From: Nodularia spumigena CCY9414
Lineage (GTDB): Bacteria > Cyanobacteriota > Cyanobacteriia > Cyanobacteriales > Nostocaceae
Reading direction: 5' to 3'
Assembly (NCBI RefSeq): GCF_000340565.2
Contig: NZ_CP007203.1
Coordinates: 536,297-600,296 of the forward strand
Length of the DNA: 64,000 nt
Made by a program: the position numbers and the translations under genes. Shown here one piece after another: positions 37,309 through 45,210 of this stretch. Below the pieces are notes generated by a model. It saw only the letters and a list, made by a program, of their open reading frames with translations. It was not told where the DNA came from and did no database searches. Positions within the stretch are counted from its first letter, which is position 1. Every line of letters begins with the position of its first letter.

Positions 37309-39060
37309 ATGGCAGAATCTCGAAGACTTGCTAAACTCGGTGCTTATTTACGTCCCCATTGGCGGGAAACGACATTAGGCATTCTCGCTTTATTATCGGT
37401 CAATGGGCTGGGTGTTTATATCCCCTGGTTGATTCGTTCAGCCGTTGACCAACTTTCGGCTAGCTTTAATTTCAACAACATATTATATTACGTAGTGCCG
37501 ATTATCTTGCTCAGTTCCGCGATGTGGCTCATCCGTATGGCTTCGCGTATCTGGCTGTTTGGGGTAGGAAGACAGGTAGAATTTGACCTGAAACAACGAA
37601 TTTTTGAACACTTACTCAAGCTGGAACCTGCTTATTTTGCTACTAACACGGCTGGAGATTTAATTAATCGGGCTACCAGTGATGTGGAAAATGTCAAGAG
37701 GTTGGTGGGTTTTGCGGTACTGAGTTTGGCAAATACTCTGTTTGCCTATGCTCTGACCCTACCAGTAATGTTAACAATTAGTGTAAATCTCACATTAGCT
37801 TCCTTGGCGGTTTATCCTTTCATGTTCTGGTTAGTGCATCTGTTTAGCAGTCGTCTCCGCAAACAGCAAGCTGTAGTCCAAGAGGAACTATCAGACATCA
37901 GTGAACTGATTCAAGAGGATGTGAGCGGTATTGCATTAATTAAAATCTACGCCCAAGAAGAAAATGAGCGTCGAGCTTTTGCTCAAAAGAATGACCAGCT
38001 ATTGGCGGCTAACCTACAACTGGCTAAAAGTCGAAATATTCTGTTTCCTTTAATCGGTGGTCTAGCTAATCTCAGTTCTCTGGTAATTATCTGGCTGGGG
38101 GCTACACAAATATCTACTGGAACCCTAGCTGTAGGTGACTTTTTGGCGCTGCTGATTTATGTAGAACGTTTAGTTTTCCCCACAGCTTTATTAGGTTTCA
38201 CAATTACAGCTTATCAACGTGGTGAAGTGAGTGTTGATCGTCTGGAGTCTATTCTTTCTGTAACACCAAAAATTCAAGACGAAGCGGATACTATACATTT
38301 GCCTTTAGCTGATATTCAAGGAAAACTCACAGCCGAAAATCTCAGCTACACTTACCCTGGTGCGACTACTCCGGCTTTAGAAAATATCAATTTTACTATT
38401 TTTCCTGGGGAAACAGTCTCGATTGTCGGGGCTATTGGTTCTGGTAAATCAACTTTGGCCAATGCTTTACCGCGTTTGTTAGATATTGCACCAGGGCAAT
38501 TGTTTGTGGATGGTATGGATATTACTAAGATATCATTGGCAGATTTACGTCAGGCGATCGCCTACGTTCCTCAAGATAGCTTTTTGTTTAGCACCACAAT
38601 TAAAAATAATATCCGTTATGCTGACCCAGTTAGTGAAGCTCAAGATGTAGAGTTTGCTGCCAAACTAGCCCAAATTGATGCCGAAATTAGCAATTTTCCG
38701 CATCAATATGAAACCATTGTTGGCGAACGCGGTATAACTCTTTCTGGTGGTCAGCGACAACGTACAGCCTTAGCTAGGGCGATGTTGGTAGAAGCTCCAA
38801 TATTAATTTTAGATGATGCCCTTTCCAGCGTGGATAATCAAACTGCTACACAAATTCTCAATAATCTTGCCAGTGATTCGACACGCAAAACCATAATTTT
38901 TATCACTCATCAGCTATCGGCGGCGGCGACGGCTGACCGCATTTTTGTCATGGAGCAGGGTAAAATTGTGCAGATAGGCAAACACTCAGAATTATTACAA
39001 ACAGAGGGTCTTTACAAAACTTTGTGGAGTCAGCATCAAGTAGAAGAGTTACTGCGTTGA
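37309..39060 (+). CDS. ABC exporter, fused membrane and ATPase domains
   Basis: 583 residues, an MsbA/MdlB-type half-transporter. Six membrane helices span about 15-300. The nucleotide-binding domain has Walker A GAIGSGKST, Q-loop YVPQDSFLF, signature LSGGQRQRTALARA, Walker B ILILDDALSSVD and the switch His in FITHQLS. The Walker B continuation is DDALS rather than DEALS/DEPTS; in exporters this Asp substitution at the catalytic Glu occurs in one half of asymmetric heterodimers, so a partner is likely but not adjacent. Substrate unknown (lipid or drug-like). Confidence 0.9.
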   Translation: MAESRRLAKLGAYLRPHWRETTLGILALLSVNGLGVYIPWLIRSAVDQLSASFNFNNILYYVVPIILLSSAMWLIRMASRIWLFGVGRQVEFDLKQRIFEHLLKLEPAYFATNTAGDLINRATSDVENVKRLVGFAVLSLANTLFAYALTLPVMLTISVNLTLASLAVYPFMFWLVHLFSSRLRKQQAVVQEELSDISELIQEDVSGIALIKIYAQEENERRAFAQKNDQLLAANLQLAKSRNILFPLIGGLANLSSLVIIWLGATQISTGTLAVGDFLALLIYVERLVFPTALLGFTITAYQRGEVSVDRLESILSVTPKIQDEADTIHLPLADIQGKLTAENLSYTYPGATTPALENINFTIFPGETVSIVGAIGSGKSTLANALPRLLDIAPGQLFVDGMDITKISLADLRQAIAYVPQDSFLFSTTIKNNIRYADPVSEAQDVEFAAKLAQIDAEISNFPHQYETIVGERGITLSGGQRQRTALARAMLVEAPILILDDALSSVDNQTATQILNNLASDSTRKTIIFITHQLSAAATADRIFVMEQGKIVQIGKHSELLQTEGLYKTLWSQHQVEELLR

Positions 39061-39114
39061 CCGAAAATAATGGGATACAAGCCCCGTCACTTCGGCAAGC
39101 TCAGTACAAGCCTT

Positions 39115-39255
39115 CTAGGACGGCTTTTTATTTGTTTTCAGTTTTCTAATCAAATCTCTAAGTACATCAGATTTCGTTCTCTGAGTCACCTTGCAGTAAC
39201 TTTCGAGATGCGCCAATTCTTCCTCGGTTAATCGAAAAAATACACTTTTGTTCAT
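39115..39255 (-). CDS. Ribbon-helix-helix (CopG-type) regulator, 46 aa
   Basis: ATG at 39255, 46 codons. The sequence MNKSVFFRLTEEELAHLESY then KVTQRTKSDVLRDLIRKLK fits a ribbon-helix-helix DNA-binding protein: a beta strand, helix A with EEELAHLESYC, and helix B with KSDVLRDLIRKL. Small RHH genes of this type accompany tnpB in cyanobacterial IS200/IS605 elements. The start codon abuts the 13-bp palindrome at 39255-39287, a probable autoregulatory operator, and the gene is divergent from the tnpB remnant. Confidence 0.75.
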   Translation of the reverse strand: MNKSVFFRLTEEELAHLESYCKVTQRTKSDVLRDLIRKLKTNKKPS

Positions 39256-39287
39256 ACTATTGTATATTCATATGATATACAATAGTA
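39255..39287. promoter_or_regulatory. Palindromic operator between RHH gene and tnpB
   Basis: Perfect 13-bp arms TACTATTGTATAT (39255-39267) and ATATACAATAGTA (39275-39287) around TCATATG. It overlaps the RHH start codon by one base. Likely the RHH binding site and promoter; it could also be a transposon-end hairpin. Confidence 0.55.
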
Positions 39288-39307
39288 GCAGTTTTGAAGG
39301 AAAAATA

Positions 39308-39579
39308 GTGAAAGCCAGATAAATTCAAATTGCTAAACTGCATAACCAAATTGCAGATACTCGTCAACATTTCCTACACAAACTATCAACTAAAGTAGTT
39401 AGGGACAACCAAGCAATTGTTTTGGAAGATTTGAATGTGTCAGGAATGGTCAGAAATCGTCAACTGGCAAGAGCAATTAGTTTACAGGGATGGCGAGAAT
39501 TCCGGGGATTTTGCGAGGCTAAAGCTGAAAAACTTCACCGTGATTTCAGGGTCATTAGCCGATGGGAACCCACCAGTCT
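39308..39579 (+). pseudogene. tnpB: tnpB fragment, central part (5' side of the iscB insertion)
   Basis: Reading frame 39308-39579 encodes VKAR, a stop (TAA at 39320), then IQIAKLHNQIADTRQHFLHK through AIVLEDLNVSGM to VISRWEPTS. This is the middle of an IS200/IS605 TnpB, including the RuvC-II glutamate (VLED). The N-terminal about 190 residues with the RuvC-I aspartate are missing, presumably deleted between the RHH gene and 39308. The frame runs into the iscB element and ends eight nucleotides later. Its continuation is at 41106. Nuclease-dead. Confidence 0.9.
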
Positions 39580-39615
39580 TTGCATTTAATCTCATAAAAT
39601 TGTAGTTGTCCGTAG

Positions 39616-40893
39616 TCAAACGTAGCTATACCCGTCACTACAATGAACCTTAGTAATATCTTTCATTGTTGAAAATTCAACTCTAAAACCATTGATAACA
39701 ATCTCACATCCGTTTTTTGTGGGAGTTTTAACACGACTTACATACTTTCCAGAAGTTATGTTTTTACGATCTTTGTGCAAAGTAGCCTTAACAAAATCTC
39801 CTGTAGAAACATGAGTGAATATTTTTTTAGGCTCAGTGCAAGGAAAACCAAATTTATTGATCCTACAGAATCTTCTGCAACTATGCCCCGTGCTTTTTAC
39901 TGTTAAAATTTTTGTTGTCAGTATTTTGAGAGTTTCAACTTTTCCTACACAAGCAGCATCAATCCAATGAGTTTTAGGCAATCCTAAACGAGTTCTATTA
40001 AACTTAGTTAAACCTCCTGAACCTGTTGTTATAGGTAATCCAGTTTCTTTTAACTTATTAAATAAAGCCCATCTCGTTGAATTTACAGCAGACGCATCTT
40101 TTAGTGGACGCTTGGCTTGGGATAAAATTTGCTTCAACAACTCAGGCTTTTTTGCTAAAAACTTCTCAATATCTTGAGTACCTTTTTTGATATTGCATTT
40201 CTCACAAGCTAGACACAAATTAGAAATTCTATTAGTTCCTCCTTTGGCTTTTGGTTTAATATGCTCAACTTGTAAAGGGACATTTTCCGCAGTACAGTAT
40301 GCACATTTTCTATTCCATTTATTCAAAAGATATTCACGGACTTCATACCCTTGTAACTCTCCCTGTTGATACTCAAAGCCTGATATCTCCGGGTTTTCTA
40401 GCTGCTGTAGGTCAAACCTAGCAAGCTCTTGAACTATGTCAGTTATTGGGGCAAAATTACATAATCTTTTAACCCAAGTGTTAATAGTTAAAACTCTATG
40501 GCTTAAAGAAGGTGCTAACCAACCTTGAGGTTTAGTGCGGTTAAGAAATCTAGCTTGACGATAACGAGTATGTCTAGAACGTCTTCCTCGCCTTACTCCT
40601 TTTCGAGTTTCTAGGCTTTCTTTAATAGCTAAACCTCTGTGTTGTAATTCCATACCCCAGATGACTTTATTATTTTGAACTAACGCAAAACCTGTAGTTT
40701 TACTCCCTGGATCTATTTTTAATTCAATCGGTTGAGTTGGAACTTCAGATTTAGGTTCTTTCAAAATTATGGTAAATGGAAATCTTCTAAATACAGCAGC
40801 TTTTTGTTGATTTAATAAAAAACGTGCATCTCCTGGATGAATTGGAGTAAGTGGTTTTTTGTTGGTATCAAGAACTAGAACAAAATTAGACAT
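39616..40893 (-). CDS. iscB: IscB RNA-guided nuclease (RuvC plus HNH)
   Basis: 425 residues, within the IscB range. In order: an N-terminal PLMP-type domain (here KKPLTPIHPGDARFLL, residues 12-27), RuvC-I KIDPGSKTTG with Asp61, an Arg-rich bridge helix RKGVRRGRRSRHTRYRQAR (97-115), RuvC-II VQELARF with Glu156, HNH with CAYC (197-200), VEHIKPKAKGG with His211, SNL with Asn225 and ACEKC (229-233), RuvC-III THWIDAACVG with His309 and Asp312, and an about 110-residue C-terminal target-interaction region. All expected catalytic and zinc residues are present, so it looks active. AAGGTG lies 8 nt before the ATG. IscB proteins nick both strands of DNA matched by an omegaRNA guide. Confidence 0.93.
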   Translation of the reverse strand: MSNFVLVLDTNKKPLTPIHPGDARFLLNQQKAAVFRRFPFTIILKEPKSEVPTQPIELKIDPGSKTTGFALVQNNKVIWGMELQHRGLAIKESLETRKGVRRGRRSRHTRYRQARFLNRTKPQGWLAPSLSHRVLTINTWVKRLCNFAPITDIVQELARFDLQQLENPEISGFEYQQGELQGYEVREYLLNKWNRKCAYCTAENVPLQVEHIKPKAKGGTNRISNLCLACEKCNIKKGTQDIEKFLAKKPELLKQILSQAKRPLKDASAVNSTRWALFNKLKETGLPITTGSGGLTKFNRTRLGLPKTHWIDAACVGKVETLKILTTKILTVKSTGHSCRRFCRINKFGFPCTEPKKIFTHVSTGDFVKATLHKDRKNITSGKYVSRVKTPTKNGCEIVINGFRVEFSTMKDITKVHCSDGYSYV

Positions 40894-41105
40894 TTAAATT
40901 TCACCTTTTCAGGGTAATGTTTGCTTCAACCTTGTTATCTGAGCTTGTTATGCTAAATACACTATCCTTGCGGATTGTTTAATAAGTAGCAACATGGCAG
41001 GGGACTAGCGAATCCCAAGGTGTTATGACCTAGATAACGTTTACTCATGTTTTGAGTAGTTTGGTTCACATAAACTACAGATTACTCCGTTTATTTATGC
41101 TCTCT
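40894..41105 (-). ncRNA. Predicted IscB omegaRNA scaffold
   Basis: The 212 nt between the element end and the iscB start, same strand, is the position where IscB omegaRNAs are encoded. It has no ORF but several stems: GGGATT-CGCT-AGTCCC (41001-41016), TACTCA-tgttt-TGAGTA (41042-41058) and GTAGTTT/AAACTAC (41056-41078, overlapping the previous one, so alternative folds). In this family the guide is the sequence immediately 5' of the scaffold, i.e. flanking DNA read from about 41121 down to 41106 (ACAACAAGAACAAGTC), which is tnpB coding sequence. Confidence 0.7.
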
Positions 41106-41355
41106 GACTTGTTCTTGTTGTGGGTATAGGTGGGGTAAGGTGGATCTCTCTATCCGTTCAGTGCTGTGTTTAAATTGCAATGCTGAACACGACAGGGACG
41201 AAAATGCTTCTAAAAACATAGAAATGGTCGGCATGGGGCATCGGCACGACCTTAAATGGACGAGGAGGGACTATCAGACTACTCCGGTAGCAAGTTGCAG
41301 TGAGTCGTCAAGTGTTTCCCCGCACTTTAAGGGCGGTGAGTATGTCAACACTTAA
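41106..41355 (+). pseudogene. tnpB: tnpB fragment, C-terminal zinc finger and RuvC-III
   Basis: In frame with 39308-39579 after removal of the iscB element. It encodes TCSCCGYRWGKVDLSIRS, CLNCNAEHDRDENASKNIEM and a tail ending HFKGGEYVNT. The CxxC...CxxC zinc finger and the RuvC-III Asp (DRDENAS) are the TnpB C-terminus. The last codons overlap the right end of the outer element and the convergent surE stop codon. Confidence 0.9.
41318..41348 (+). mobile_element. Right end of the outer IS200/IS605 (tnpB) element
   Basis: CCGC-actttaagg-GCGG hairpin followed by TGAGTATGTCAA, the usual right-end/omegaRNA-scaffold signature of cyanobacterial IS605 elements, which end ...GTCAA. The element thus ends at about 41348, four bases before the surE stop codon at 41352-41354. 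The TnpB guide would have been the adjoining sequence in surE. Confidence 0.65.
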
Positions 41356-42032
41356 ACCTTTAACTGAGTTACGGCGATATTACCGGAAAAACAGACATCA
41401 ACATCACTGCCAGGAGTGCGATCGCGTTTGCTATATTCCCCCACATAATAAAAATCATCGCCATCAATGCGATAGTTAATCGGTAACGGTTTGGTACAAG
41501 GTAGGCAAAACACCATCTGAGGATGGGGATCACCTGGTTGCAAATGTGGTAAATTCACATTCCAGAAGCTTCCCGGTTCTAAATCACGCTGGAGTAAATC
41601 AGCTAAAACTTCAGCAGTCCACTTAGCAGCCAGATCCCAATCAAGACTTTGCTTACCTTTGATATATTGGGAAATAGCAATTCCGGGAATATCTTGTGTA
41701 GCAGCTTCCCGCACAGCCGCAACAGTACCGGAAATATAAGCATCTACGCCCAAGTTTCCCCCAGCATTGATACCTGAAAGCACAAATTTGATATTTTGGC
41801 AAATTTGGCTAGTGGCGATTCTCACACAATCTGCGGGAGTACCTGCGATCGCATACTCATTTTCAGAACGCCGTTGCAGATTAATTCCACGAGTCGTAGT
41901 AACTTGATGCCCACATCCAGATTGATGGTCTCTAGGGGCGGCAATAATTGCTTTTTGATCATTTAAAGCCTTAAACAGAGCTTGAATACCAGGAGCATCA
42001 ATTCCGTCGTCATTGGTGAGCATTATCGTCAT
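41352..42032 (-). CDS. surE: 5'-nucleotidase SurE
   Basis: 226 residues. A metal-dependent phosphatase acting on nucleoside 5'-monophosphates (and often polyphosphate) in the cytosol. Family signatures are the N-terminal MLTNDDGIDAPGIQAL with the metal-binding Asp pair, GTPADCVRIA, and VLSGINAGGNLGVDAYISGTVAAVREA. Length is slightly short (usual 245-270) because the C-terminus stops at FSGNIAVTQLKV. The IS605 right end lies immediately after, so a few terminal residues could have been altered by that insertion. Confidence 0.93.
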   Translation of the reverse strand: MTIMLTNDDGIDAPGIQALFKALNDQKAIIAAPRDHQSGCGHQVTTTRGINLQRRSENEYAIAGTPADCVRIATSQICQNIKFVLSGINAGGNLGVDAYISGTVAAVREAATQDIPGIAISQYIKGKQSLDWDLAAKWTAEVLADLLQRDLEPGSFWNVNLPHLQPGDPHPQMVFCLPCTKPLPINYRIDGDDFYYVGEYSKRDRTPGSDVDVCFSGNIAVTQLKV

Positions 42033-42038
42033 AGTAAA

Positions 42039-42062
42039 CAGTTATCAGTTATCAGTTATCAA
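42039..42062. repeat. TTATCAG heptamer array
   Basis: CAGTTATCAGTTATCAGTTATC just upstream of the surE start. Same heptamer family as 32734-32766 and 53960-53997. Confidence 0.8.
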
Positions 42063-42137
42063 TTTGGCAAACATGAATTTAACCACAGACAAGGATAAAA
42101 TATCTGTGTTCATCTGTGGTTAATGTTTTTATTCAGG

Positions 42138-42872
42138 TTAGCTACTCAACGCCTTAAAAAACCGTTGCAAACTCTTGAACACACTGGGCTTTTTCGCAGG
42201 TGCAGCATCTGTCCCTGTTTGTGGTTGTCCTTGCATCACAATTACATCCAACTCATCACCCGTGGGTCTTTTCGGTAATTCCGCAACTTTTTGATACTCG
42301 CCGTTTATTTCTACCCATACTTCCCATAATCCGGGATAGCAGCGAAATACAGCCGTGGTATCATCTACAGGACGCAGGTAGTAACAAGATTCCAGAGTAC
42401 TAATAAAACGCTGGCGGGTTTGCCTGGCTGTATAACCAATACCCACCACACCAGAATCTTCCAGGCGAGGATTTAACATCACAAAAGGGCGATCGCCTAT
42501 ATTTTCACATAGCTTTTCCACTTGGGGAACCTCTACAGAAGTCGGAGCAATAAATAGGAAAATTTCATCTTCTGGCTGAATTTTCGACTGTATGGAGGCC
42601 ACCCTCCCTGTACCGATATCCAAAATTTTAAATGGTGTACCAGCCCAATCACGGTTAGCCAAAGCTGCACCACCAGCATCAGGAAAGAAAATTTTCAGGC
42701 GAGAATCATATTCTGTAAACAAAGATAAAAATTGTTCCGCCACCGGCATAAGTTTAAGTTCTGGGAACAAAAAATCAACTTGTAAGCGTGTGTAGCCATC
42801 TGCAAGGGCTGCTTGGGTAGCTATACGAGATTGAGCGATCGCTTGTTCAAGACTGTTGGGAAGTTCAGGCAT
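42138..42872 (-). CDS. DUF1995 protein
   Basis: 244 residues. MPELPNSLEQAIAQSRIATQAALADGYTRLQVDFLFPEL is the usual start of cyanobacterial and plastid DUF1995 proteins (plant relatives include LPA3, linked to photosystem II assembly). The central domain (IFLFIAPTSVEVPQVEKLCENIG and PFVMLNPRLEDSGVVGIGYTARQTRQRFISTLESCYYLRP) is intact. A basic C-terminal tail ends it (KKPSVFKSLQRFFKAL). No membrane helix. Exact role in this organism unknown. Confidence 0.8.
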   Translation of the reverse strand: MPELPNSLEQAIAQSRIATQAALADGYTRLQVDFLFPELKLMPVAEQFLSLFTEYDSRLKIFFPDAGGAALANRDWAGTPFKILDIGTGRVASIQSKIQPEDEIFLFIAPTSVEVPQVEKLCENIGDRPFVMLNPRLEDSGVVGIGYTARQTRQRFISTLESCYYLRPVDDTTAVFRCYPGLWEVWVEINGEYQKVAELPKRPTGDELDVIVMQGQPQTGTDAAPAKKPSVFKSLQRFFKALSS

Positions 42873-42928
42873 AATTGAGATATAAATTTAGGTTCTACAC
42901 AGAGATTCAACATTATCCGGTCTTAATT

Positions 42929-43133
42929 TATAGCAACCGCCAGGGTGGTTAGGAGATAACCCAGACCCGTTGGGGAGGGGTTGCAGGTTCGAGACAGCCC
43001 CAACCAAGAAAGGGGTGACAAGCCCCGTCTGTTCAAGACGATTGCATTGGTGTGGGTGACAAGCCACGACCAATGCTGTCTTCCTTACACCCTAACCCCT
43101 ACCCCCAACACCCTATTCTTGACTTTTGCTATA
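42929..43133. repeat. Dispersed element with TATAGCAA termini (copy 2)
   Basis: About 205 bp from TATAGCAACCGCC to TTTTGCTATA, the same ends as 8229-8319. The interior includes TTCAAGACGATTGCATTGG at 43032-43050, which recurs inverted at 45520-45538. It abuts the stop codon of the next gene. Confidence 0.6.
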
Positions 43134-44828
43134 CTACCCCTGCGGTATATGCGTATATAATCCTTGACCTTGGGTATTGTAAATAAAGACTGGCAGATTG
43201 GCAGAATCACCAATTACTCCTAAAGCTTCTTGTAAAATATACCAGTGGTTTGTAGTTTCAAGCTCGGTTTCAGATAACGTGGTTTGTAGCACTTGTTCAT
43301 AGTTAGGGGTAAGGGATATGACAATTCCCGTCTTATGAATGGTGAAAGTGCAAACCAGAATTTCTCGAGAACAGGTTTGATCGAGGTCATTACGAACTTG
43401 TTCCAAACGACTGAGGAATTGGAGTTCTTCTTGTGCTTGCTTCAGGGCGGTTGAATAAGGTTCAATCAGCCTCTGAGATTGATTGTAGTAAAAACTCTGT
43501 TGAGAAACTTGTTTCGCACTCTCTAAAGCCTGTGTCCAGTATGTCACTGCTACCTGCCACTGGTTTTGTTGCTCATAGATTTTGGCTTGATTGGCTGTGC
43601 TGATGGCTTGTTGATAATTGTCACTGGCTATTTTTTCTATCGTGGCGCTGATGCGTGTCTTTGCTAATCGAGGTTCATACACTAATAACAGTTCTTGTGC
43701 TTCTGGGTACGCGGGGCTAGTATGGGGAATAATCTTCAAAGCATTAATGGCTACTTGCCAAGTAGACTGTGCTTTTTGCCAGTCATTTAAAGATTTAGCA
43801 GTGGTTTCGCGCTCTTTGGCTACAATTGCTACAGCCTTAGCATCATTCAGTTTTTTTAGCCATTGTTCTTGGGCTACTAACTCCTGATTTACAGCTTGCA
43901 AACTCACACGATATTTTGATAATCTCGGTTTTACTAGCTCATAGAGTTCACTGGTAGAAGATATAGCCTCCAGTGGTGCGATCGCACCTCGCCATGAATG
44001 TTGTATATCCTGTAATCCTTCTATACTATTGGCTGTAGCTTGCATTTTTTTCTCAGCCACATCAGCCGCCTGGAAAGCTGTTAGCAACTGGTTAATTTTA
44101 GCTGACTGCATAGACAAGCTAGTTTTTAACACCTCAGCTTCTTGGTAGCGCGATGACCAACTAGGAATACTTATCAAGTCACTGGTAGCTGTTTCTAGTT
44201 GCTGTTGTATTGCTACTAATTGATTTTCCGAATTAGCACTACGCATCAGTTGTCTAGATCCCAAGTTCAATTTTTCCGCAGTTTGAAGTTCTTGACAAAA
44301 AGACATGACACAAGGACGAGTTAGCAAGTAAAAACCAGTACCAAACACCCCAATTCCCATCAAAGTTATTCCTAGCAGTAGAGATTTAACCGGGCGTTGT
44401 GACTGGGTAGTCAACACATCCGGTGTATCTTGGAAAGGATCAAACTGTTCTTCTGGTTTATCCTCTATGGGAGATGGAGTATAGGTCAGAGAAGATGAGA
44501 GAGGTATTGGTCGCCTCACTTGCTCCTGTTGCTCGATGATGAAAGAACATCTAGCATAAGGAAGTTCTTCCCCAAATCTTCTGATAAAGCACTGTACGCG
44601 CTGTTCACTGTAGATTAGTGACGACTGGAGGGCTTCTTTGAGTATGACAAAGATATGTTCAGTCTCCACACTTACACCCACTGGATGTTGAGTTAAAATC
44701 ATTAACTCGTCTTTTTTGACAGCACACTTAATTTGGAAGATTTCACCAGAGGGAATTGCTGCAAAAACTTGTTCGTGCAAACTTCTGGCTAAAACTTCTA
44801 AATCTTCCTGCTGAACTGCTACTTTCAT
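43134..44828 (-). CDS. Hypothetical membrane-anchored helical protein, 564 aa
   Basis: Residues 1-105 form a small alpha/beta domain (KVAVQQEDLEVLARSLHEQV, EHIFVILKEALQSSLIY). A Pro/Ser linker and one transmembrane helix (about 148-170, LLLGITLMGIGVFGTGFYLL) follow. Then comes a long helical region (about 180-480) with TPR-like spacing (YYNQSQRLIEPYSTALKQAQ, WQVAVTYWTQALESAK), and a C-terminal beta domain (TFTIHKTGIVISLTPNYEQVL...). The layout suggests an N-terminal cytoplasmic and C-terminal extracytoplasmic sensor or scaffold. No enzyme motif seen. The start lies 5 nt from the stop of the IscB-like remnant upstream. Confidence 0.6.
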   Translation of the reverse strand: MKVAVQQEDLEVLARSLHEQVFAAIPSGEIFQIKCAVKKDELMILTQHPVGVSVETEHIFVILKEALQSSLIYSEQRVQCFIRRFGEELPYARCSFIIEQQEQVRRPIPLSSSLTYTPSPIEDKPEEQFDPFQDTPDVLTTQSQRPVKSLLLGITLMGIGVFGTGFYLLTRPCVMSFCQELQTAEKLNLGSRQLMRSANSENQLVAIQQQLETATSDLISIPSWSSRYQEAEVLKTSLSMQSAKINQLLTAFQAADVAEKKMQATANSIEGLQDIQHSWRGAIAPLEAISSTSELYELVKPRLSKYRVSLQAVNQELVAQEQWLKKLNDAKAVAIVAKERETTAKSLNDWQKAQSTWQVAINALKIIPHTSPAYPEAQELLLVYEPRLAKTRISATIEKIASDNYQQAISTANQAKIYEQQNQWQVAVTYWTQALESAKQVSQQSFYYNQSQRLIEPYSTALKQAQEELQFLSRLEQVRNDLDQTCSREILVCTFTIHKTGIVISLTPNYEQVLQTTLSETELETTNHWYILQEALGVIGDSANLPVFIYNTQGQGLYTHIPQG

Positions 44829-44832
44829 AAGA

Positions 44833-45210
44833 TTACATGGTATGCGGGAAACTCAGAGGCTTTAGCCCTGAGAGGGAAGCGACGCAAGCGGTTTTAACCG
44901 CAGTGGAAATTAGCCCGATATAGCGTCTAATTAGTCGGACTTTGTTTTTACTGAATTGACCTAACCGTTTCCAGTTTTGGTCAGAGACAGAAACTTGTTT
45001 TTCGGTGTCGCCACTAACCCAACCTCTATATGTTTTATTGCCTTGAGTAGCTTCGACATAATCACCAACTGAACATAAAAAATACCTAATTTGTTGAATT
45101 TACCAACTGCTTTACCTTTTTTCATCCAACGTCTAGCACGACTTGGTTTAGTTGGCATCAATGGTGTATTGTCTGGGAAAGCATAAAATAAATCCGCTAC
45201 GCGGAGTCAT
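44833..45210 (-). pseudogene. Internally deleted IscB/IsrB-like (PLMP-domain) remnant
   Basis: Read leftward from about 45210, one frame gives FPDNTPLMPTKPSRARRW and GKAVGKFNKLGIFYVQL, the PLMP N-terminal domain of RRXRR/IscB-type proteins. Near 45068 the coding frame shifts and continues GDYVEATQGNKTYRGWVSGD, then QFSKNKVRLIRRY and SLSGLKPLSFPHTM, stop at 44833, a C-terminal target-interaction-type segment. The RuvC, bridge and HNH parts are missing, so about 300 residues were deleted. It belongs to a different subgroup from the intact iscB (PLMPTKPSRARRW versus PLTPIHPGDARF). Confidence 0.65.

Larger units (their letters stand above)
39580..41105 (-). mobile_element. IscB (ISC/IS605-like) insertion inside tnpB
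   Basis: 1526 bp containing iscB and its upstream RNA region, with no transposase. Deleting it joins ...ACCAGTCT to GACTTGTTC... and restores an in-frame WEPTS-L-TCSCCG, exactly the TnpB zinc-finger context. The trinucleotide TCT is present at both junctions (39577-39579 and 41103-41105), so the ends are known within 3 nt. Absence of a longer target duplication fits IS200/IS605 single-strand transposition. It would need a TnpA supplied in trans. Confidence 0.85.
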
